Of a stretch of DNA of 64,000 bases, positions 36,038 through 64,000 are shown in pieces. Origin of the DNA: Archilochus colubris (lineage: Eukaryota > Chordata > Aves > Apodiformes > Trochilidae); contig CM041115.1 of NCBI GenBank assembly GCA_023079485.1, forward strand, positions 45,564,305 through 45,628,304. The letters are read 5' to 3'. Position 1 is the stretch's first letter. Each line of letters begins with the position of its first letter. A model generated the notes under the pieces. That model was given only the letters and a program-made list of their open reading frames with translations, ran no database searches and was not told the DNA's origin. Made by a program: the position numbers and the translations under genes.

Positions 36038-37063
36038 TAGCCACTTTATTATGTTTCCATGGAGAGTACTGTAGTCTGAAATTCAATTTGCTAGGGCAAG
36101 ATACCCATGCGAAAACAGCAATTTGTGCAGACGACACATAAAATCAGGTGTACTACAGGAACTGCCACAGGTTACAGAGAGTCACACCTGAAGGAAGCAG
36201 GCACAGCTACACTGACTCCATGCAGCTCCAGCAGGAGCATCATTAGTCCCATCCCAACAGTTCCAGCTGTGCTGCTGGGAGGTGTATGCTCATATTGCTT
36301 ATTATCAATGAGGTATGCAGGCAGCTTCAGCTCCTGATATGGTGCTTACTGAAGTTTTATTATGTAACTGTCCCCACTATTTCTGAGGAAAGGCTGATGT
36401 TTCAAGGGAGAGTTTCTTAAACTGATTGGCACTGGGCCTGACAAAAATCTTTAAACAAGGTCACTGGAAACAAATTACTTTTCCTGGACTGCTATGGAAA
36501 CCACACCAGTAACACTGACAATGAGTGCTCTAAATGCATTATAAAAAAAAATATAAAAATAAAAAAACAACAACAAAAAACCCCCCAACACAAAAATCAA
36601 ATCAAGACAAAACCAGCAAATTTTGGTTAGATAAGCAGACATGCAAAATGTATTTCAAAACTGGAAAACAATTACTAGTGTGGTAATAAACAACTACTAA
36701 TTTAGTTAGTATATTCAAAGAGTGATCTCTTTCAAACAGTGATTCATCCAAATCACATTTTTCTTGGGTGCTTCTTGAAATACTCACAAGCATGAGTGTT
36801 TGTATGCCATGGGTAGGAACACCCGTGGGGATGGCTGTTCTTTTAAGAATGCTGTGTTGTAATGAAACATTTTGCAGAAAGACATAGGTAATGACCCCAG
36901 CTATGCCAGCTGGTTTAAATCAATATAATCAGTTGATATAAGCCTGCTTAGGTTTCCACTTACATTTAAAGTATCATCTTGATTTTGCAAACATAAGAGA
37001 CAAGGCCTCTAAGCAAGTTTTCTGAGGTAATTCATATTTAACCATGATGTGTCTCTGGTTTGC

Positions 37064-37089
37064 TTTTTTTTTTTTTTTTTTTTTTGCAG
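37064..37089 (+). other. TMEM252: T22 polypyrimidine tract and splice acceptor of TMEM252 exon 2
   Basis: An uninterrupted run of 22 T (37064-37085) is followed directly by GCAG (37086-37089) and the exon. It is an unusually pure pyrimidine tract and likely to vary in length between individuals. Confidence 0.8.
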
Positions 37090-37459
37090 GCCTGACTTCT
37101 ATCCCCCCTTCTATGAAGACAACACAGATCCTGAAGATCCTGAAAAACAGAGCTCCCTGCTGCCAGATGCCCCTATACTAAAGTAGCAAGAAGTCACCAA
37201 TATCCCCCCCACCTCTGTATAGTGGCAGTGCAGGGTTCATCAAACTGAGAGGCAGGAGCAGCCACTGCCATAGGAATCATCCATGCAGCAGCAAGCAAAC
37301 AGCTGACCAACACTCAGACCATGGAGTGGAGCCACATTCTGATCCATCCACAAAGGGTGAGAGTTACCAACAGCACACAGACTGCCAGGGGACCTCAGAA
37401 AGAGCAACACCTGTCACAACATCTGAGACAGGCGGTGAGAAAAATCCGGAATCGTGAAG
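37090..37459 (+). pseudogene. TMEM252: TMEM252 exon 2 remnant: PPxY-bearing cytoplasmic tail with stops and frameshift
   Basis: The exon opens with G (completing Arg) then PDFYPPFYEDN...EKQSSLLPDAP, clearly homologous to the mammalian DRPDFYPPAYEES...EKQS tail. TAG at 37184-37186 ends this frame after 31 residues, and further TAGs lie at 37220 and 37271. A second ancestral motif, PPPLY, is visible only in the shifted frame after the C7 run at 37204-37210. Near 37255-37280 the original frame again looks homologous (EQPLP, stop, ESS, against a PPSYRES-like motif). That pattern suggests one insertion and one compensating deletion, or sequencing error in the homopolymer. The shifted frame stays open for about 90 codons to TGA at about 37459. 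Confidence 0.75.
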
Positions 37460-37898
37460 TGGGCAAAATTGGAAGGTGTGTGTGAGTGATCCCTAATAGT
37501 ACTGCTCCTAGGCTAAAACTGTCCAGAAAAAGCACAGACCTTTTGTTTGTTTGAATAGTGCTGGAGGGGATATATTAAAAAGTGCTCAGTATTTCAAAGC
37601 AGAATGAATCTCTATAGAGATAGAAATGATCAGGCACTTCTTCAAAAAGTCAGCATCACTGGCAATAGGAGTTTCTTATGCTACAAGATAAATGTCTTGT
37701 GCCTCCTAATGAGTTTTGGCTGAAAGTCTTCATTTGTCATTTTGTAACATCGGATAACATGAGAAACCAATTAACTCAGCCTTTGTTTGGAATTTGTAAA
37801 TTATTTGTTGTAACTGTTCATTTGTATATCACACACCTTTCCAGCTACTTGTTTTATTTTTGTCTAGTAATAGCTGCTCTTTTACAAATTACTTCATG

Positions 37899-37904
37899 AA
37901 TAAA
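37899..37904 (+). terminator. TMEM252: TMEM252 polyadenylation signal AATAAA
   Basis: AATAAA sits in an AT-rich 3' context about 700 bp downstream of the first in-frame stop of exon 2, followed by a TTTTGTATTT stretch. It fits the end of a single 3'-terminal exon. Confidence 0.55.
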
Positions 37905-38390
37905 TTTTGTATTTCAAACAAATGCCTTGTATCTGGTTGTATAATAAGGTGTCCATGGTTCAGGACAAGCATACAATACAATACACTCGATACACTTCTA
38001 GCTCCTAAACAGACAACACTAGTTACACCCATAGCCCTTCAGTGGAAACCAGAACTGCTGAAGGAAAAACCTTCTCTGTCTCCTCTGAGTTGCCTCCAAA
38101 AGCAGCTGCTTCCACTGCAACTTCCTTGAGACTGTGGGAACTAAGAAGCATGATCTGTATCCTATTTCTTACACAAGGGACCTCCTGGTTAGGGAACAGG
38201 TACCAGAAAGTGTACAGCTTTGGACTTGTCTTTCCTCTGTTACAAGTTTCCTTCCTTCCACAAAGTCAGTGAGGCAAATTTGCATCCAGGCCACTGTCAT
38301 CTATAATTCCAGATGATGAGAGAAACTTCACAGAGGCCCACTCAGATTTGGATCAGCAGCACTGACCTGGTGGGGTTTTTCTGTTTTCAG

Positions 38391-38625
38391 AGAATCATAG
38401 AATAGTTTGGGTTGAAAGAGACATTTAAATAAATATCAGTCAACCCAACCTCCCTACAACAAGCTGGGAGGATGCTAGATAGGATGCTCAGAGCCCCGTC
38501 CAACCTGACCATGAATGTTTACAGGGATTTGGCATCAACTACCACTCTGGACAGTTTGTTCCTGGTGTTGTTGTAGAACCAGTGAGACAGAAAAATTACC
38601 ACTTTCCCAACGGTCACATATCCTG
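38391..38625 (-). mobile_element. CR1 LINE 3' fragment
   Basis: The plus strand begins AGAATCATAGAATAGTTTGGGTTG and continues with GAGCCCCGTCCAACCTGACC, GGATTTGGCATC and CACTCTGGACA, the reverse complement of the CR1 3' UTR. Truncated and diverged; right edge approximate. Confidence 0.75.
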
Positions 38626-39261
38626 AGACAACAGCTTCAGGATTATGGCTGCATTTACATTACAAATGCAAGCCATGATAGTGATGGTAACAATAGCTAA
38701 GCCCACCAAAATTACAATCATGTCAGTTTCTTCTTCCAGAGTTACATCCTTTACAGGAAGGACCCATAAACCTTCAGTTGATGAAAGGAGAAAGGAAAGC
38801 GGAATAACACGGGGTGGAGAAGCTACAGGGAAAGGAAAATCAGGAAAAGTTGAGGAAGACATATATTAAAAGAATCACAGACTAAAAACAGTACCTGAAA
38901 AAGATAGAAACAGGTAGATGATGCCACCAGCATATAAAAGATTTTTCAGTGGCTCAGAAGTGGTACATGCACAGAGGATAACAGTAAAAGTCAGAGAAAC
39001 ATTGCACATTCATTCCAGAACAGCTGAACTGAGGATCTCCTGTGCCAAGTGACCTTCTTATGGCCTTAACTCCTAGCACTGCCATACCCACAACCTGAAA
39101 TCCCTTGCTTATTTACTCCAGGGCCTCTGATCCTGAAGTCTCTGTGTACTGACCAAATACTGCTGCAGGATGCTATAACAATAGCTGTATTGCTACAGTA
39201 GATGAGGCTGATTAACCAGGAGATATCCATGGCAAAATGCTTGTCCCAGGCAAGCTCAACA

Positions 39262-39401
39262 CTTTCTTTCTTTCCCTTTCCCTTTCCTTTTCATTTTCCT
39301 CTCCCTTCCCCTCTCCCTTTTCTTTTCCCTTTCTGTTTCCCTTTCCCTTCCTTTTTCTATTTTTCTTCCTCTTGGTTTTCCTTTTCCTCCTCTTCCTCTT
39401 C
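39262..39401. repeat. Polypyrimidine tract, (CCCTTT)n-like
   Basis: Nearly all C/T on the plus strand, irregular CCCTTT and CCTTTTCC units, just left of a minus-strand CR1 3' end. Confidence 0.9.
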
Positions 39402-39437
39402 AGTTTTTTGGTGTTTTGTTTTGTTTTCCTGCGGAAA

Positions 39438-40085
39438 TCACAGATTCACAGAGTGTTAGGGGTTGAAAGGGACCTTGAAAGATCAAGTCCAACCCCCCTG
39501 ACAGAGCAGGACCACCTAGTGTAGGTCACACAGGAATGTGTCGAGGTGGGGTTTGAATGTCTGCAGAGAAGGAGATTTCACAAGCTCACTGGGCAGCCTC
39601 TTCCAGTGATTTATCACCCTCACAGTGAAAAAGTTTTTATTATGTTTACATGGAACCTCCTATGCTCCAACTTGCATCCATTACCTATTGTCCTATCCTT
39701 GGTCATCCCTGAGAAGAGCCTGGTTCCATCCTCCCTTTACATATTTGTAAACATTAATATGAGGTTGCCCCTGAGTCCCATCTTCTCCAAGCTGAAGAGA
39801 CCCAGCTCCCTCAGCCTTTCCTCACAAGGGAAATGTTCCACCTCCTTCATCATCTTGGTTGCTCTGTACTGTACCCTTTCAAGCAGCTCCTGGTCCTTCT
39901 GGAACTGAGGGGCCCAGATCTGGACACAATATTCCAGTTGTGGCCTCACCAGGGCAGAATAGAGGAGAGGTAGATCCTCTATTGACCAACTAACCACCCT
40001 GCTTTTAATTCACCCCAGGATGCCACTGGCCTTCTTGGCCACAAGGGCACACTGATGGCTCATGGTCATCCTTCTGTCCACTAAA
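39438..40085 (-). mobile_element. CR1 LINE 3' fragment with ORF2 C-terminus
   Basis: The plus strand starts with AATCACAGATTCACAGAGTG and GGTTGAAAGGGACCTTG. The minus-strand frame 39737-39997 encodes [35 protein letters not shown] residues, the ORF2 C-terminus. The 3' UTR wording (GTGTTAGGGGTTGAAAGG) differs from the other copies, suggesting another CR1 subfamily. Confidence 0.85.
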
Positions 40086-41089
40086 TCTAACTTTTCCACT
40101 GGTTAAGTTTTGAAGTAAGACCAGTGGAAAATGACTGAGACTACAGGTAACTCTGGGAGCAAGTACTGGACAAGTACATCTGAAGGTTGTTCTTGGACCA
40201 GTTTGCTATAGGAAATGACATTCAGATTCTTTCCACATAGTTTATGGCCAATCAGGAAGAGCTAATTCTCTCTTCCTTTCCCCAAGTCCCAGGGCAGTCA
40301 TACTGTTCCCCTGTTATCTCCAGCCTTTTGCAAATGTTGTGAGTTCACAATGGATCTAGAAATGTGCCTCCAAATATATTGGCATCTTCAGTCTCCAATA
40401 TGGAATAAAGTATTTGAAACATGAAGGTTACAGAGAAAAGGAAAAAGTTGAGGCTAATACCTAATATTTTATTTTATACAATCTGTTTTTCAGTTTGTCT
40501 TTTCAGCTAATGAATGTTTTGCTCTGATCTTGATGGAAAACAATGTGGGCAATTAGCTCAAAAACATCAACAACACTAAATCAGCAAAGTTTTTTAAGCT
40601 GTTTGATTTTGATTAAACTTACTAGCATGAAGTCATCTTTGCCAAGAATAGCAGCTCAAAGTTTAGATTAAGAGGAATTGTCTTTGGACTGGAAGATATG
40701 AACAGGTCAAACTGAGAGCAGAGTTCTTGAGGGCAGAACAGGTTCTTCCAGTGAAATGACAACAACTTCCTGACAGAGGTGACTGAGAAGCCAAAAAGAA
40801 GGTGCAAAACTGTCCCTATACTTACAATACCAGAAGAAATGAGTGGGCATGGGAAGGCCTTCACTGCAGTCCTCTTGAGACAATGGAGTTCAGGATCTTG
40901 AGAGGGGGGGAGAAGGGCAAAAGGTGGGACCAAAGTTAGCAGAACAAATTTTAATTTCTTCAGATGGTCTGGAAGAAGCCCATCAGTTGTTTCTGGAGAG
41001 AAGGTGAGTCTGGGACAAAAGTCCAGTTTTTAGGAATCACCTCGTCCAAGCTCAGGAATGTTTCATCCTGACATGCAGAAATCAAACAA

Positions 41090-42965
41090 ATGTAGCAGAA
41101 GATCTGCATGGACAACCAGGAGATCTACATATCTGACTCAACTCAGATACGAACAGATAGTGTATTGTGAGTGGAAACAGTGACAAGTGACCCAGGCAGA
41201 ATAGAGAGCCACTGTCCAGTCATGCAAGAAGGAGATTAATAAGGCCAAAGACCAGCTGGAGTTGAACCTAGTGAGGAATGTAAAGAGCAATAATAAAAGT
41301 TTCTACATATAAATTAGGTGAAAGAAGCCATGGAGAAAGCTGAGGTGTTCAGTGATCTATTTGCCTGCATCTTTATTGGTAAAAAACACCCTTCAGGAAT
41401 CCTAGGCCCTCAAGTCAAGAGCAAAAGTCTGGAGCAAGGAAGACTTATCCTGAGTAGAGCAGGATCAGTCTAAGATGCACTTAAACAAACTGGACACAAG
41501 TCCACGATGACTTGGTATGCATGCACATTGCTGAAGCAGCTGGGCCATGCCATTGCATGGTCTCCCTCTGTTACCTTTCAAAGATTGTGGTGACTGGGGG
41601 AGGTTCCACAGGACTGGAAAAGAGCAAATACCACTCCTGTCTTTAAGAGAACAAGGAGAGTCTGGGGAGTTACAGGCTGGCCAGCCTCATCTCAGTCCCT
41701 GGCAAGGTAGTGGAGCAACTAATCATGGAAACTCTTGTCAAACCCATGAAGGACAAGAAGGTGACTGAGAGTAGTCAGCATGCAGTTACAAATGGGAATT
41801 GATACTTAACCAACTAGATGATGTTCTACATTGAGATAACTGGCTCAGTCAGTGGATGCTGCTTGCTTTAGTGATGCTTTGACACCATCTCCCATAATAT
41901 ACTCACAGACAAGCTGAAAAAATATGGCTTAGGTAAGTGGACAGTGAAGTGGATTGAAAAGGGGCTGAACGATCAGGCCCAGAGGGTTGTGAAAACTGTC
42001 ACCAGGCCCAGATGGAGGCAAGTCACCAGCAGTGTGCTGCCAAGGTCAGTACTGGAACCAGTCCTGGTTAATATCTTTTCTATCTGGATGGTGGAGCAGA
42101 GTGCACCCTCTGCAGTTCTGCAGACGATACAATACTGGAAGGAGCAGCTGACATACCAAAGGCTTTTGCTGCCATCCAGAGGGACATGGATGGGCTGAAG
42201 AAATGGGCTGACAGAAATTTCATGAAGATCAGCAAAGGGAATTGCAAAGTCCTGCCCTTGGGGAGGAAAAAAACATCGGCATCAGTAAATGCTGGGGCCA
42301 GTTGGAAAGCAGCACCACAGAGAAAGGCCTGGAATGGAGTCACATGCTGGAGAAGCTGACCACCCACCAGCACAGCAAACATTGGCCAGTTGGGTATGCT
42401 GGGCTGGAATAGGGAAAGCATCACAAACAAGGGGAGGGAAGTGATCCATCCCCTCTGCTCAGTGCATCTGAGATGCACCTGGAAAACTTTGCCCAGGTCT
42501 GGGCTCCCCAGCTGAAAAAGAGACATGGACATATTCCAGCAAAGGGTTACAAAGATCAAGGGACAGGAGAATTCATCATACAAGAAGTTTAGCAAGCTGA
42601 GAACGTTTTGCCTGGAGAAGGCTTGGGAGGGATCTTATTTTATTTTTATAAATACCTGATGGGAGAGAAAGAAGACAATGAAGCCAGGCTCTTCTGCATC
42701 ATTCTGAGTGACAGGACAAGAGGCAATAGGCACAAACAGAAGCACATGAAATGCCATCAACACTCAAGAAATTTGGTTTTTTTCTTTTATTATGGGAGTT
42801 GTCAAACACTTGAACAGTTTGCCCAGAGAGGTTTTGAAGAATCTTGGAGATAATAAAAATCATGGGCAACCCCCTCTACCTGACCCTGCTCTGAGCTGGA
42901 GGATGGAACAGGTAATTCTAATCCTGGTAGACTTCCAACCTCAAATATTCTGTGATCCAGTGTTT
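41090..42965 (+). mobile_element. CR1 LINE, long degraded copy
   Basis: The longest CR1 in the window. The plus-strand sequence matches ORF2 (GGCCAGCCTCATCTCAGTCC, then KKW-type and EEK-type C-terminal segments) and ends with a TATTCTGTGATCCAGTG 3' tail near 42.96 kb. Frames are interrupted throughout (longest about 84 codons). It lies head-to-head with the minus-strand CR1 at 39.4-40.1 kb, in the spacer between TMEM252 and PGM5. Confidence 0.8.
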
Positions 42966-43839
42966 CAGGTGAGTACTGATGCCTTCCAAATTGCCTCTGA
43001 ATATGATGTGCTTCTCATCTTGCCACACTACTGTAACTCTTGTTACTGAAGTCCATTATTTTTGACAGCTATTCAAAAGCACACACAAGTAGCCCTCTCC
43101 CCCATTTCAGTACAGAAGCACAACAGTTTTTTCTGAAGCCCAGGGAAAAGTCAGTACTGCAATCTTAAAATATCTTCTTTGTTCAGAAAGACTGACTTCA
43201 TGAAAGCCAACTGCCATCTACTGCAGCTAATGCTCTAGTAATTTTGTGATAAAAGTGTGAGTATGATCTTCCAGTCCTTATTCTCATAGTCTTCCCACCA
43301 CATCTTGAAAGACACCTGGCTTCAGTACATATCACTTTTGAAAGTTCAACTCCCAGTTCCAGAAGCTTGATAAATAGAATACTTGCTAGTAAAACCATCT
43401 AATTCACTACATGACCAAAAAATATTTCACTGTCAGAGAACACATAAGAGATATTAGAAATTCTTGTACTGCCTTTCAGAATGTTTTTTCAGGCAGCCCA
43501 GTAATGTGAAGTAAATGTCATGATCCAGAGCATGTGTATGTTTGACCTTGTGTGATCCACTACTTGAAAGCTTACTATCCTGCACCTATAGGAGTTTGAT
43601 CTATCAGAAAAATGAAAGATAAAATAAACACGGTGTCTGTAGAGGTGCATGTTCTTGCATGCAAAAATAGATGTCCAAACTATGTGAGAATGGTACAGCT
43701 GTCACCAAAACGAATCCTTATAAAAACAACTAAAGCCTCAAAATCTCTTTTAGTTTTCAGGAATAGTTATTGGTGTGGTAGAATACTATGTGAGAATATT
43801 AGTGCCTTATTTGTGTAGAGTCATTTAAGTAGATAATGT

Positions 43840-64000
<20,161 letters not shown>

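Larger units (their letters stand above)
35908..37089 (+). other. TMEM252: TMEM252 intron
   Basis: A 1.18-kb GT/AG intron. It contains a (GGGA)4-type run at 35938-35953, an A/G-rich tract at 35984-36037, and an A-rich tract at 36541-36600. No other coding signal is seen. Confidence 0.8.
35630..37920 (+). pseudogene. TMEM252: TMEM252 (two-exon small transmembrane protein), reading frame broken in tail
   Basis: Two exons, 35630-35907 and 37090 to about 37920, with consensus splice sites (AG|GTATGT; a T22 run then GCAG|G), and AATAAA at 37899-37904. Exon 1 encodes two hydrophobic segments (about residues 8-30 and 41-61) with VCLGA and SGIFWS-like TGIFWS, and exon 2 begins by completing Arg before PDFYPPFYED. 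This is the same architecture as mammalian TMEM252, whose exon 2 encodes the DRPDFYPPAYEE tail. However, a TGA at 35870-35872 stops the frame after 80 codons. Exon 2 has in-frame TAGs at 37184, 37220 and 37271, plus an apparent one-base shift in a C7 run (37204-37210). The human protein has about 170 residues. Either the gene is decaying or it is kept as an 80-residue tail-less membrane protein. The product is poorly characterised in any species. The gene converges with PGM5. Confidence 0.85.

Overview
The window looks like avian nuclear DNA, AT-rich and gene-poor. Degraded CR1 LINE copies are scattered through it in both orientations. They carry the usual avian CR1 3' tail (on the reverse strand, an AGAATCA-type start followed by GGTTGGAAGGGACC-like sequence) and recognisable endonuclease and reverse-transcriptase reading frames. 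Only two protein genes can be supported, both spliced and both vertebrate. They are the 3' part of PGM5 on the minus strand and TMEM252 on the plus strand, transcribed toward each other. Human 9q has the same convergent neighbours (PGM5, TMEM252, then PIP5K1B). Much of that human block lies on the bird Z chromosome, so Z linkage is a reasonable inference, but the species cannot be named from this window.

Layout. 1-35.5 kb is intergenic. It holds CR1 fragments (0.44, 14.6-15.2, 19.1-19.8, 21.8-23.4 and 31.9 kb), a well-delimited minus-strand solo LTR with a 5-bp target duplication (10.62-11.33 kb), a second LTR-like block (about 21.1-21.8 kb), a 41-base poly(A) run, and a 330-bp two-level purine satellite (23.85-24.18 kb). 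No PIP5K1B coding exon was recognised here, although synteny predicts that gene to lie to the left. 35.6-37.9 kb is TMEM252 in two exons with clean splice sites and a polyadenylation signal. Its reading frame is broken before the end of exon 1 and several more times in exon 2. 38-43.8 kb is a CR1-rich intergenic spacer. 43.84-64 kb is the 3' half of PGM5: four coding exons (45359-45448, 55897-56031, 60657-60840, 61636-61771), a probable 3' UTR with clustered polyadenylation signals, and introns containing two more CR1 copies and a GC-rich block.

Functionally, PGM5 (aciculin) is a catalytically inactive phosphoglucomutase relative of muscle adhesion sites, and its C-terminal domain 4 is encoded here intact. 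TMEM252 is a small two-pass membrane protein whose mammalian form has a PPxY-rich cytoplasmic tail. In this copy the membrane half is intact and the tail is lost or unreachable. That decay, or lineage-specific truncation, is the most interesting biological observation in the window. I see no evidence for a new multi-gene system.
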